Positions 9,292 to 16,994 of a DNA stretch of 38,452 nucleotides are shown in pieces (the first letter of the stretch is position 1; every line of letters starts with the position of its first letter). Source of the stretch: Pseudomonadota bacterium (GTDB lineage: Bacteria; Pseudomonadota; Gammaproteobacteria; Steroidobacterales; Steroidobacteraceae); the NCBI GenBank assembly GCA_021790795.1, contig JAJYFU010000017.1, positions 1 through 38,452 of the forward strand. The letters run 5' to 3'. Below the pieces are notes generated by a model that made no database searches, was not told the DNA's origin, and saw only the letters and a list, made by a program, of their open reading frames with translations. Position numbers and translations under genes: made by a program.

Positions 9292-9973
9292 CGCCCTCGA
9301 GGCCGGCGAGAATATGCTCGGCGGCCTCCTGTTCGGCCCGGCGGCGGCTCGATCCTCGCCCGCGCGCCCTCAACCCGAGTGCGCTCACGGCGCAGGCCAC
9401 TTCGAACGTCTGCGCGTGCGGGTCGCCTTCGACGCGCTCGACGCTGTAGAACGGCAATGCGAGGGAGCGGGACTGCAGATACTCCTGCAGGCGAGTCTTG
9501 GGATCCTTCAGCGCCTCGGGCGGCGGAAGCGTCGCAATGCGCAGGGCCAGCAGCGGCGTGACCTTCTCCTCGGCCGCATCGAGCCCCGCGTCCAGGAACA
9601 ACGCGCCGCAGAGCGCCTCGAAGGCGTCCGCCAGAATCGACTGGCGGCGGGAGCCGCCGCTCTTGAGCTCTCCGGAGCCCAGATGCAGCGCCTCGCCGAG
9701 GCACAGCGAGCCCGCCACCTCGGCCAACGGCTCGGCACTGACGACACAGGCGCGCAAGCGGCTCAGATCGCCCTCGCTGGCCGCCGGGAATGCCTCGAAA
9801 AGGTGGCGCGCGACGAGGAGATTGACCACCGCATCGCCGAGGAACTCCAACCGCTCGTTGTTCGGCCCCGGCGCGCTGCGATGGGTCAGCGCGGCGCGAA
9901 ACAGCCCCGGATCGCGCGGGGTGTAGCCGAACTGCTCGCGCAGCCAGCGCAGCGGCCATTCGGTGCTATCCAC
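9275..9973 (-). CDS. rnc: Ribonuclease III
   Basis: Double-strand-specific endoribonuclease (232 aa) processing rRNA precursors and regulatory duplexes. The signature NNERLEFLGDAV (38-49) carries the metal-binding acidic residues, and the second acidic patch is in ILADAFEALCGALFLD. The C-terminal dsRNA-binding domain ends with RRRAEQEAAEHIL. The GTG at 9973 is chosen because it overlaps the stop of the upstream DUF4845 gene by eight bases and gives the usual length; the frame is open to 10039. Confidence 0.95.
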   Translation of the reverse strand: MDSTEWPLRWLREQFGYTPRDPGLFRAALTHRSAPGPNNERLEFLGDAVVNLLVARHLFEAFPAASEGDLSRLRACVVSAEPLAEVAGSLCLGEALHLGSGELKSGGSRRQSILADAFEALCGALFLDAGLDAAEEKVTPLLALRIATLPPPEALKDPKTRLQEYLQSRSLALPFYSVERVEGDPHAQTFEVACAVSALGLRARGRGSSRRRAEQEAAEHILAGLEGDDPGH

Positions 9974-10334
9974 TGCCGTGTACGATGACGGACTTGTCGA
10001 ACGCCACGCGCAGCGTGACGTTGCCGAACAGCGGCGCATAGTCGTAGTACGCCGCCACCACCCTCCAGCCGCCGGGGACGCGGTTGATACTGATGTCCCG
10101 CAGCGTCGGGTAGTTCACGCTGTCGATCTCGAAGTGGCGCGAAATGGAGGTTTCGATCGCGAATTCGCTGGCGCCTCCGCTGTTGAATTCGGTCTTCAAA
10201 GTCTGCAGCGTGCGCGAGACCTTCAGGTAGTTCAGATACACCGGAGTCAGGCGCATCCCGGCATACAGACAAATCGCCAATGGCGTCAGCAGGAACAGCC
10301 AGCCGACCAAGGTGATTCCGCGTTCTCGTCGCAT
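9966..10334 (-). CDS. DUF4845 domain-containing membrane protein
   Basis: Small protein (122 aa) of unknown function. A type IV pilin-like basic start (MRRERG) leads into one membrane helix (about 7-27). An exported domain of about 95 residues follows, with the DUF4845-type pattern NYLKVSRTLQTLK and a C-terminal beta-rich end with GGWRVVAAYYDYAPLFGNV. Genes of this family very commonly sit between lepB and rnc in Gamma- and Betaproteobacteria. It starts 14 bases after lepB and overlaps rnc, so it is co-transcribed with them. The resemblance to prepilin N-termini (GITLVGW) is visible, but there is no clear prepilin peptidase Gly-Phe site. Confidence 0.85.
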   Translation of the reverse strand: MRRERGITLVGWLFLLTPLAICLYAGMRLTPVYLNYLKVSRTLQTLKTEFNSGGASEFAIETSISRHFEIDSVNYPTLRDISINRVPGGWRVVAAYYDYAPLFGNVTLRVAFDKSVIVHGSG

Positions 10335-10348
10335 CGCTTGACCCTCCG

Positions 10349-11446
10349 CTACTTGATCTTCATGCCGATCCGGCTCCAGATCGGCCCCCCCTTGCGATGA
10401 ATATCCCAATTGAACCAGATATAGGTCGCCTTGCCGACCAGATCCTTGCCGGGCAGGAAGCCCCAGAACCGGCTGTCTTCGCTGTTGTCGCGATTATCGC
10501 CGATCATGACATAATCCCCGGGCGGCACGATCGCGTTCATTCCCTTCTTCTGCAACAGGAACGCATCCGGCGGCGGTGTGCCGCCGCAGATATAGCCTTG
10601 GGCATCCGTGCGCGGACACGTCGGCAGCGGGTCCTCGGTCACCGCGAGCCGTTCGGGACACAGCAGCACCTGGTGCGTATGCGTGCCGAGATGCTCGGTG
10701 GCGATCTCGATGTTGCGGTAGCAGCCGTTCTTGTAGATACCGTTCACCACCAGCGGGATCTTCTTGCCGTTGATGATCAGGCGGTCATCGCGCACCACCA
10801 CGTGGTCGCCGGGCAGGCCCGCCACCCGCTTGATCCAGTCCTGACTCGGCCTGAACGGCGGGCGGAACACCGCGACCTGGCCGAGCTTCGGCTCGCCGAT
10901 GTCGAGGATCTTGGTGTGCACGATCGGCAGGCGCAGCCCGTAGGCGAACTTCTCGACCAGGATGAAGTCCCCGTCGCGCAGCGTCGGCATCATGGAGTCG
11001 GAGGGAATGCGAAACGGCTCGAACAGGAACGCGCGCACCAGCAGCACCGCGAGCGCCACCGGAAAGAAGCTGCGCGCGTAGTCGACCGTGGTCGGCTCGG
11101 GCTGCTCGGCCGGGTCCCTGCCGGCGGCGCGCGCCGCGGCCGCGCGCCGCTTCGCGAGCCAGCGCGCGTCGATCAGCCAGATGACGCCCGAGAGCACCGA
11201 GATCACGAGCAGCACGGCGCTGAAGCTGACCATCCGGGCGTCGTAGATCCGCACCACCACCGCGAGCAGCAGCAGCGGCAGCGCCCGGTAGCACCATAGC
11301 GTGAGCGTGGGCTCCGGCGGCGGCTGCGCGCCGGCGGCGAGCTGACGGCGCGGCCGCAATACCCAGTCATCGAGTATGCACACCAGGCCCACGGGGAGGG
11401 TCAGCCAGGACAGAAGGTCGATGAGCTGCATCAGAATCAACGGCAT
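10349..11446 (-). CDS. lepB: Signal peptidase I (LepB)
   Basis: Inner-membrane protease that removes Sec and Tat signal peptides. The 365-aa length slightly exceeds the E. coli enzyme. Hydrophobic segments occur at about 5-25, 53-68 and 73-93, with another near 126-142 directly before the catalytic domain. The catalytic serine is Ser151 in IPSDSMMPTL, the general-base lysine is Lys206 in IKRVAGLPGD, and the conserved box GDNRDNSEDSRFWG is near 318. The ATG at 11446 is used; the frame is open to 11611 but overlaps lepA there. It follows lepA by 26 bases, the classical lepA-lepB pair. Confidence 0.95.
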   Translation of the reverse strand: MPLILMQLIDLLSWLTLPVGLVCILDDWVLRPRRQLAAGAQPPPEPTLTLWCYRALPLLLLAVVVRIYDARMVSFSAVLLVISVLSGVIWLIDARWLAKRRAAAARAAGRDPAEQPEPTTVDYARSFFPVALAVLLVRAFLFEPFRIPSDSMMPTLRDGDFILVEKFAYGLRLPIVHTKILDIGEPKLGQVAVFRPPFRPSQDWIKRVAGLPGDHVVVRDDRLIINGKKIPLVVNGIYKNGCYRNIEIATEHLGTHTHQVLLCPERLAVTEDPLPTCPRTDAQGYICGGTPPPDAFLLQKKGMNAIVPPGDYVMIGDNRDNSEDSRFWGFLPGKDLVGKATYIWFNWDIHRKGGPIWSRIGMKIK

Positions 11447-11472
11447 GAGGACTCCATCTATTGGTCTTGTTG

Positions 11473-13266
11473 CTACTTGCGGCCCACCTTGAGCACGGCC
11501 AGAAACGCCGCCTGCGGAATTTCCACGCGGCCGACCTGTTTCATGCGTTTCTTGCCTTCTTTCTGCTTCTCGAGCAGCTTGCGCTTGCGGCTGACGTCGC
11601 CGCCGTAACATTTGGCCAGCACGTTCTTGCGCAACGCCTTGACGGTGGCGCGCGCGATGACGGCGCTGCCGATCGCCGCCTGTACGGCCACTTCGAACAT
11701 CTGGCGCGGAATCAGCTCGTGCATCTTGTCCACGAGGTCACGCCCGCGGGCGTAGGCGCTCTCGCGGTGCACGATGATCGAAAGCGCATCGACCCGCTCG
11801 CCGTTGATCAGGATGTCCAGTCTCACGAGCGGAGCGGCCCGGAAGTGCGAGAACTCGTAATCGAAGGACGCATAGCCGCGGCTGACCGATTTCAGCCGGT
11901 CGAAGAAATCGAGCACCACCTCGGCGAGCGGCAGCTCGTATTGCAGCGACACCTGGGTGCCCAGATAGAGCATCTTTTTCTGCGTCCCGCGCTTCTCCGT
12001 GCACAGCTGCAGGACCGCCCCGACGTGCTCCGGGGGCGTCAGGATGTTGGCGATGATGATCGGCTCGCGGATCTCCTCGATCTCGTTGACCGCGGGGAGC
12101 TTGGCCGGATTGTCGACGTATTCGACCTGCCCGTCGGTGCGCGCCACCTCGTAGACCACCGTCGGGGCGCTGGTCACCAGATCCAGGTGGTACTCCCGCT
12201 CCAGACGCTCCTGCACGATGTCCATGTGCAGCAAGCCCAGAAAGCCGCAGCGGAACCCGAACCCGAGCGCGGAGGAGACCTCCGGCTCATAGTGCAGCGC
12301 CGAATCGTTCAGCCGCAATTTTGCGAGCGCGTCGCGAAAATTCTCATAATCATCTGAATTTATAGGAAATAGTCCCGCAAATACCCGCGGCTTGATCTGC
12401 CGGAACCCAGGCAGCGGCGTCGCCGTCGGCCGATTCTCGAGCGTGATGGTGTCGCCCACCGGCGCGCCATCGATCTCCTTGATGCCGGCGACGATGAATC
12501 CGACATCGCCGGTCGCAAGGTGCTGCTCGACCACCGGTTTGGGCGTGAAGCGCCCGAGCCGATCGACCGTGTGCGCGCGGCCCGTGGAGACCACCCGGAT
12601 CTTGTCGCCCGCCGCCACCTGGCCGTTGACCACCCGCACGAGCGAGACCACCCCGACGTAGTTGTCGAACCACGAGTCGATGATCAGCGCCTGCAAGGGC
12701 GCCTCGGGATCGCCGCGCGGCGGCGGGATGCGCCGGACCAGCGCCTCGAGCAGCTCGCCGACGCCCTCGCCGGTCTTGGCGCTCACTCGCAGCGCATCCT
12801 GCGCCTCGATGCCGATGATCTCCTCGATCTCGCGCACGACCCGCGGCGGATCGGCCGAGGGCAGATCGATCTTGTTGATGACCGGCAGCACCTCCAGGCC
12901 CTGCTCGATCGCCGTATAGCAATTGGCCACGCTCTGCGCCTCCACGCCCTGGGAGGCATCGACGACCAGCAGAGCTCCGTCGCACGCGGCGAGGGATCGG
13001 GAGACCTCGTAGGAGAAATCCACGTGCCCCGGCGTATCGATCATGTTCAGCTGATAGCGCTCGCCGTCACGGGCGTCGTAGTAGAGCGTGACGCTCTGCG
13101 CCTTGATGGTGATACCCCGCTCGCGCTCGAGATCCATGGAGTCGAGCACCTGGGCCTGCATTTCACGGTCGGCAAGACCCCGGCAGAGCTGAATGAAGCG
13201 GTCCGCCAGGGTGGATTTGCCGTGATCGACGTGAGCGATGATGCAAAAGTTACGTATGAGCCGCAT
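11473..13266 (-). CDS. lepA: Elongation factor 4 (LepA)
   Basis: Ribosome-associated translational GTPase (597 aa). It has G1 AHVDHGKS, G3 DTPGHVDF and G4 NKID, the EF-G-like domains, and the LepA-specific C-terminus with [17 protein letters not shown]. The length is standard. One segment is odd: around 12338-12385 the DNA is only about 29% G+C by hand count and uses codons rare elsewhere here (CTA, ATA, CCT, TCA), although the encoded residues [15 protein letters not shown] are a normal LepA sequence. The gene lies 49 bases after the small CxxC gene in the run that starts with rpoE. Confidence 0.97.
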   Translation of the reverse strand: MRLIRNFCIIAHVDHGKSTLADRFIQLCRGLADREMQAQVLDSMDLERERGITIKAQSVTLYYDARDGERYQLNMIDTPGHVDFSYEVSRSLAACDGALLVVDASQGVEAQSVANCYTAIEQGLEVLPVINKIDLPSADPPRVVREIEEIIGIEAQDALRVSAKTGEGVGELLEALVRRIPPPRGDPEAPLQALIIDSWFDNYVGVVSLVRVVNGQVAAGDKIRVVSTGRAHTVDRLGRFTPKPVVEQHLATGDVGFIVAGIKEIDGAPVGDTITLENRPTATPLPGFRQIKPRVFAGLFPINSDDYENFRDALAKLRLNDSALHYEPEVSSALGFGFRCGFLGLLHMDIVQERLEREYHLDLVTSAPTVVYEVARTDGQVEYVDNPAKLPAVNEIEEIREPIIIANILTPPEHVGAVLQLCTEKRGTQKKMLYLGTQVSLQYELPLAEVVLDFFDRLKSVSRGYASFDYEFSHFRAAPLVRLDILINGERVDALSIIVHRESAYARGRDLVDKMHELIPRQMFEVAVQAAIGSAVIARATVKALRKNVLAKCYGGDVSRKRKLLEKQKEGKKRMKQVGRVEIPQAAFLAVLKVGRK

Positions 13267-13315
13267 GAATCCGGGCCGCGTTCTCCGCCGCGCCAGACTG
13301 CCAGCGGCGGGGGGA

Positions 13316-13564
13316 TTATACCTGTCTCAACAGCCGGCGCAGCTCGCCGACATCGAGGCGATGGCGGCAGACGACGGTCCCCTCGAGCAGCAGCACCGGC
13401 ACATGCAGCCCGTAGCGCCGCTGCAGAACCGGATCCTCATCGACGTCGCGCAGCTCGATCGGCGGAAGCTTCTCGGTCTGCCCGAGCGCGCGCAGCTCGG
13501 CCAGCATCTCGTCGCACAGCAGACAGTCCCGCCGGGAGACCAGCGTCAGCACCGCGTCGCTCAT
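13316..13564 (-). CDS. Glutaredoxin-like/thioredoxin-fold small protein (DUF836 type)
   Basis: An 82-aa protein with an N-terminal CLLC motif (Cys14, Cys17) after a short beta strand (LTLVSRRD). The pattern [12 protein letters not shown] places a cis-Pro-type VPV before the last strands, as in the glutaredoxin/DUF836 family. It probably acts as a cytoplasmic thiol-disulfide protein; no signal peptide is seen. The ATG at 13564 overlaps the rseB stop as ATGA. In many relatives a mucD/degP protease follows rseB; here this gene takes that place, so a link to envelope redox stress is possible but unproven. Confidence 0.8.
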   Translation of the reverse strand: MSDAVLTLVSRRDCLLCDEMLAELRALGQTEKLPPIELRDVDEDPVLQRRYGLHVPVLLLEGTVVCRHRLDVGELRRLLRQV

Positions 13565-14565
13565 CGCGTCGGTTCCGGTGCGGCCGGCGGCACCGCCCGC
13601 ACCGACGCCGCGATCGAGCGCACGGTCAGCGCCGGCGCCTGGCCAACCGCCGTCACCCGATGGCCGTCGACGATCGTGGAGAAGACATACGAAGCGCCCA
13701 TGTGCGCCGCTTCGATGGCCGGATGCGCCGCACGCGGCTCGGCATGCCGCTCGACGAACACCGAAACCGAAGCCAGACCATCCGTATAGACCAGATGATC
13801 GACCGGCCCCGGGGCTCCCGGCATCACTTGGACCACGTGCGTGGCCATGTGAAAGCCCGGCGGCAACCACGAGGCATTCCAGGAGAAGCCGCCGCTCGGC
13901 GGCGGCGGCGCGGCGCGGTTGCGCAGCCAGCGGTAGCCCGCTGTGGACAAATGCGGCGTGAACGCCGAGTTGGGAATGCGCGGATCGATGGTGAGCGTCG
14001 CGAAGGCGATCTGCTCGACCACCTGTCCGCCGTGGCGCACGTTCCAGAGCTGGATCTTCAGCGGCATCCCCTCACGGTCGATCCACAGCCGATAGCCATA
14101 GCGGTAGCGATCGCGCGGCATGACCGTGATCAGCCGCGTGTCGTGCCGATCGACACGCATGCGCGGTCCTTCGTGGATGGCGTAGAAGCGCGCAATGTGC
14201 CGATCGTACACCGGCAGCCTGGCGATCAGCGAACTGTCGGGCGGAACGTGCTCGACCAGCACCTCGTGCCGGTCGGGGAGGTAGCAGGTCAGGCGCGTCC
14301 CGGTGCGGATCAGCTCCCGCCCGGAACCGTTGAGAGACTCCAGCCGCTCCGACACCACGCCGCTCTTCATGCGGTGAATGATGCGCAGCATCTCCACCCG
14401 CCCCCTCTGCCAATGGGCGAAGGTTCCCTCGTAATCGAGGTGGGTCAGGGCATGATTCATGCGCTCGAGCCACACGGCGGGCTGCGCGGCGCGTGCCACA
14501 CCGGCCAGCAACGCGGCCAGCGCCGCGCCGAGCAGGGACCCCCTAATGTGCTGAAGCGGTCGCAT
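13561..14565 (-). CDS. rseB: Sigma-E regulatory protein RseB (MucB)
   Basis: Periplasmic regulator (334 aa) that binds the exported part of the anti-sigma factor RseA and shields it from DegS until envelope damage is sensed. Residues 1-26 form a signal peptide ending GVARA-AQP. The mature protein shows MucB/RseB features: DYEGTFAHWQRGRVEMLRI at the start, PRDRYRYGYRLWIDREGMPLK in the LolA-like large domain, and the small domain with WLPPGFH and VYTDGLASVSVFVE. The ATG at 14565 is chosen for the signal peptide; it overlaps rseA by 23 bases. An ATG at 14610 is in frame but would spoil the signal peptide. Confidence 0.92.
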   Translation of the reverse strand: MRPLQHIRGSLLGAALAALLAGVARAAQPAVWLERMNHALTHLDYEGTFAHWQRGRVEMLRIIHRMKSGVVSERLESLNGSGRELIRTGTRLTCYLPDRHEVLVEHVPPDSSLIARLPVYDRHIARFYAIHEGPRMRVDRHDTRLITVMPRDRYRYGYRLWIDREGMPLKIQLWNVRHGGQVVEQIAFATLTIDPRIPNSAFTPHLSTAGYRWLRNRAAPPPPSGGFSWNASWLPPGFHMATHVVQVMPGAPGPVDHLVYTDGLASVSVFVERHAEPRAAHPAIEAAHMGASYVFSTIVDGHRVTAVGQAPALTVRSIAASVRAVPPAAPEPTR

Positions 14566-15199
14566 GGCCGTGCCCGGAAGCCCGCTGATCGGACCGGACG
14601 GATGGGCCAAGGGGTCCCGGGTTCTTCACCATCAGCGAGGACAGCAGGCCCCCGCCGCTGAACGGCCACGCGTACGCGCTGTGCGCCACGACATAATCCG
14701 CCAGCTCGGTCGGCGGCATGAGGCTCTCCGCCTGCGTGGACGCCGCCGGCACCATGAAACCGTCGGCCGCGGCCCCGGGCGCCGAGTGCGCCGCACGTTG
14801 CACCGACACGCTGGCCATCTGTTGCGGCGCGGCGATCGGACCGAGCGCATGCCAGCGCAGCCACAGAATGGAGACCGCGGCGACAGCGGCGGCGAGGCCC
14901 GCCCCGGACACCACGCGCAGCCACGCCGAGGGACTGCGGAACCCCTCGTCGGGCGCACTGTCCGCGCCGCTCGCCAGTTGCGGTTCGCGCAGCAGCGCGG
15001 CGGTGACCCGGCCCGCCACGGCACTCTGCAGCACCACGCCTCGCTCGGCGCGGATCACCGCGCCCATCAGCGCATAGTGTCCCCAACGCGACTTTAGCGT
15101 GTCGTCACGGGAAAGACGGCGGGCCAGCAGCTCGCATTCGGCGGCCGGCAATTCGTCGTCGAACATCGCGGAGAGCTGACTGTCGAGTTCCTCGTTCAT
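14543..15199 (-). CDS. rseA: Anti-sigma-E factor RseA (MucA-like)
   Basis: Inner-membrane anti-sigma factor (218 aa) holding RpoE inactive. The N-terminal cytoplasmic domain has the family start ELDSQLSAMFDDELPAAECELLARRL and the pattern SRWGHYALMGAVIR. One membrane helix lies at about 95-115. The periplasmic part is rich in Ala and Pro and reaches the C-terminus, where RseB would bind. The ATG overlaps the rpoE stop as ATGA, so anti-sigma and sigma are made in step. Confidence 0.92.
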   Translation of the reverse strand: MNEELDSQLSAMFDDELPAAECELLARRLSRDDTLKSRWGHYALMGAVIRAERGVVLQSAVAGRVTAALLREPQLASGADSAPDEGFRSPSAWLRVVSGAGLAAAVAAVSILWLRWHALGPIAAPQQMASVSVQRAAHSAPGAAADGFMVPAASTQAESLMPPTELADYVVAHSAYAWPFSGGGLLSSLMVKNPGPLGPSVRSDQRASGHGHATASAH

Positions 15200-15804
15200 C
15201 CGAGTTCCTCCGTACGGCCAAGTCCTCCCTCGAACACCTCGCGCAGGCGACGGTCAATCGCCTCTCGCGCCCTGAAAATGCGTGAGCGGACCGTGCCTAC
15301 CGGGCAGCCCATGGCGCCCGCGATCTGCTCGTAGGAGAGCCCCTCGAGCTCGCGCAGCACGATTGCGGTGCGCAAGTCCTCGGGCAACTGCTCGATCGCC
15401 GCGTTGACGGTGCGGCGGATCTCATCGGTAAGCACCAGTCCCTCGGGTGTTTCTGCGTCCTTCAATCGGCCTTGCATATCGTAGGACTCGTCGATGCTGT
15501 CACGGTCGAAGTTGTAATCGACTGGGCTGCGGTCACGCGACACTACCGCGTTCTTGGCGGTGTTGATCGCGATGCGGTACAGCCAGGTATAAAAAGCGCT
15601 GTCGCCGCGGAACTGCGGCAACGCCCGATACGCCTTGATGAAGGCTTCCTGGGCGATATCCTCGGCTTCAGCGGGGTTCCGGACATAGCGCGTCACCAGC
15701 TTGACCAATTTGTGCTGGTACTTCAGCACCAGCACATCAAAAGCGCCTTTATCGCCTCTCTGCACCCGGCGAACCAGGCTCAAGTCACTGACATCGGCGC
15801 CCAT
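15196..15804 (-). CDS. rpoE: RNA polymerase sigma-E factor RpoE (AlgU)
   Basis: Extracytoplasmic-function sigma factor (202 aa) for the envelope stress response. Region 2 contains the helix AEAEDIAQEAFIKAYRALPQFRGDSAFYTWLYRIAIN. Region 4 contains LPEDLRTAIVLRELEGLSYEQIA followed by the recognition helix CPVGTVRSRIFRAREAI. Residues are close to E. coli and Pseudomonas RpoE. The start is ATG 15804 (MGADVSD); an upstream extension of the frame to 16125 has no similarity and runs over sdhE. The gap of 112 bases to sdhE contains a sigma-E-like promoter, suggesting autoregulation. Confidence 0.96.
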   Translation of the reverse strand: MGADVSDLSLVRRVQRGDKGAFDVLVLKYQHKLVKLVTRYVRNPAEAEDIAQEAFIKAYRALPQFRGDSAFYTWLYRIAINTAKNAVVSRDRSPVDYNFDRDSIDESYDMQGRLKDAETPEGLVLTDEIRRTVNAAIEQLPEDLRTAIVLRELEGLSYEQIAGAMGCPVGTVRSRIFRAREAIDRRLREVFEGGLGRTEELG

Positions 15805-15852
15805 TCGTGCGCCCCGCTCCTGAGTAAGGAAGGTCGCACGCGCCGCGACCTG

Positions 15853-15880
15853 AATAGACCCTGAACCTTTGCAAAAGTTC
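15853..15880 (-). promoter_or_regulatory. Putative sigma-E-dependent promoter of rpoE
   Basis: On the minus strand a -35 element TGAACTT (GAACTT at 15880-15875) and a -10 element TCTATT (15858-15853) are separated by 16 bases. This resembles the known sigma-E consensus (GGAACTT, about 16 bases, TCTGA/TCTAA). It lies 49 bases upstream of the rpoE start, the position expected for an autoregulated rpoE promoter. The -35 half is the stronger match. Confidence 0.6.
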
Positions 15881-15882
15881 AG
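15861..15882. repeat. 22-bp near-perfect palindrome in the rpoE promoter
   Basis: CTGAAC and GTTCAG (15861-15866 and 15877-15882) flank the palindromic core TTTGCAAA (15868-15875), with one unmatched pair at 15867/15876. Ten of eleven pairs match. The palindrome overlaps the -35 element and spacer of the proposed sigma-E promoter, so it could be an operator, or a hairpin in an mRNA coming from sdhE. No T-run follows in either direction, so a terminator is less likely. Confidence 0.6.
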
Positions 15883-15916
15883 AAGCCCTCGTATTTTGAA
15901 CAGAGTCCAGACATCC

Positions 15917-16195
15917 TCATATTCGGCCAACCGCCTGCCGGCAAGAACTTCCGCCCCGGATGCGAGCCGCCAACGCCGCCAGCTCGGGGTCCTCGGGTCG
16001 TTCCCCTGCGACAAGGTACCGCGCCAATTCAGGGTCAGGCAACTCCAGCAGCCGCGCCAGCGCGCTCCGCTCCACCGGTCCGGCCGAAGGCAGCAGCCTC
16101 CCGGCGAACGGTTCGAGCAGCACATCCAGCTCTTTCATGCCGCGCCGGCAGCGCCACAGCAATCGTCGTCCCTCGACATCGAGCGGCGCAGCCAA
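15917..16195 (-). CDS. sdhE: FAD assembly factor SdhE
   Basis: Small cytoplasmic protein (92 aa from the chosen start) that promotes covalent attachment of FAD to SdhA. The diagnostic RGxxE motif is present as RGMKE (about 18-22) within RRLLWRCRRGMKELD, followed by the helical pattern LARLLELPDPELARYLV typical of SdhE/YgfY (DUF339). The start is uncertain: TTG at 16195 lies just after the sdhB stop and gives the family length, while an ATG at 16240 would overlap sdhB by 41 bases. It is the last sdh operon gene, directly before rpoE. Confidence 0.9.
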   Translation of the reverse strand: MAAPLDVEGRRLLWRCRRGMKELDVLLEPFAGRLLPSAGPVERSALARLLELPDPELARYLVAGERPEDPELAALAARIRGGSSCRQAVGRI

Positions 16196-16199
16196 AGCG

Positions 16200-16982
16200 C
16201 TAGCTCTGCCGCTGAACGAGCATCTTCTTGATCTCGGCAATCGCCTTGGCGGGGTTGAGGTCTTTCGGACAGACGTCCGTGCAATTCATGATGGTGTGAC
16301 ACCGGTAGAGTCTGAACGGATCCTCGAGCGCATCCAACCGCTCGCCCGTCGCTTCGTCACGGCTGTCAATGATCCAGCGGTACGCCGCCAGGAGCGCCGC
16401 GGGTCCCAGATAACGGTCGCTGTTCCACCAGTAGCTCGGACAGGCCGTCGAGCAGCACGCGCACAAGATACAGGCGGCGGGCCGGTCGATCTGCTCCTGC
16501 TCGGCCTTCGACTGCAGACGTTCCCCGTCCGGCGGCGCGGGCGTCTGGGCCATCAACCAGGGCTTGACTGAGGCATATTGCGCGTAGAACGTGGTCAGGT
16601 CGGGCACCAGATCCTTCACCACCGGCATGTGCGGCAGCGGATAGATGCGGATCTGCGGACCGAGGTCGCGCAACGAGGTGATGCAGGCCAGTCGGTTGAC
16701 GCCGTTGATGTTCATGGCGCACGAGCCGCAGATGCCCTCGCGGCACGAGCGACGAAACGTCAGTGAGGCGTCGCGGCTGTCTTTGATGCGGATCAGCACA
16801 TCGAGGACCATCTGGCCGCATTCGGCCGCATCGAGCTCGAAGGTGTCGACGCGCGGGTTCTCGCCGGAGTCCGGATCGAAGCGATAGATGTGCACGGTAC
16901 GCACGTCGCGCGCGCCCTGCGGGGCCTTGTGGGTCACTCCGCCGACGATTCGTGAGTTGGCGGGGAGTCGGAATTCAGCCAT
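16200..16982 (-). CDS. sdhB: Succinate dehydrogenase iron-sulfur subunit SdhB
   Basis: Electron-transfer subunit (260 aa) of complex II, passing electrons from the SdhA flavin to quinone. All cluster ligands are visible: [2Fe-2S] Cys80, 85, 88 and 100; [4Fe-4S] Cys171, 174, 177 in [12 protein letters not shown] with a later Cys; and [3Fe-4S] Cys228, 234, 238 in [17 protein letters not shown]. It begins 12 bases after sdhA. The extended N-terminus of about 25 residues before [12 protein letters not shown] resembles the longer alphaproteobacterial/mitochondrial type rather than E. coli. Confidence 0.97.
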   Translation of the reverse strand: MAEFRLPANSRIVGGVTHKAPQGARDVRTVHIYRFDPDSGENPRVDTFELDAAECGQMVLDVLIRIKDSRDASLTFRRSCREGICGSCAMNINGVNRLACITSLRDLGPQIRIYPLPHMPVVKDLVPDLTTFYAQYASVKPWLMAQTPAPPDGERLQSKAEQEQIDRPAACILCACCSTACPSYWWNSDRYLGPAALLAAYRWIIDSRDEATGERLDALEDPFRLYRCHTIMNCTDVCPKDLNPAKAIAEIKKMLVQRQS

Positions 16983-16994
16983 GGATCGCCTTGC

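Noticed and set aside
12520-14661. A 713-codon plus-strand open frame opposite lepA and rseB
   Set aside because: Composition-driven antisense frame (Arg, His and Asp rich) over well-recognised genes on the minus strand.
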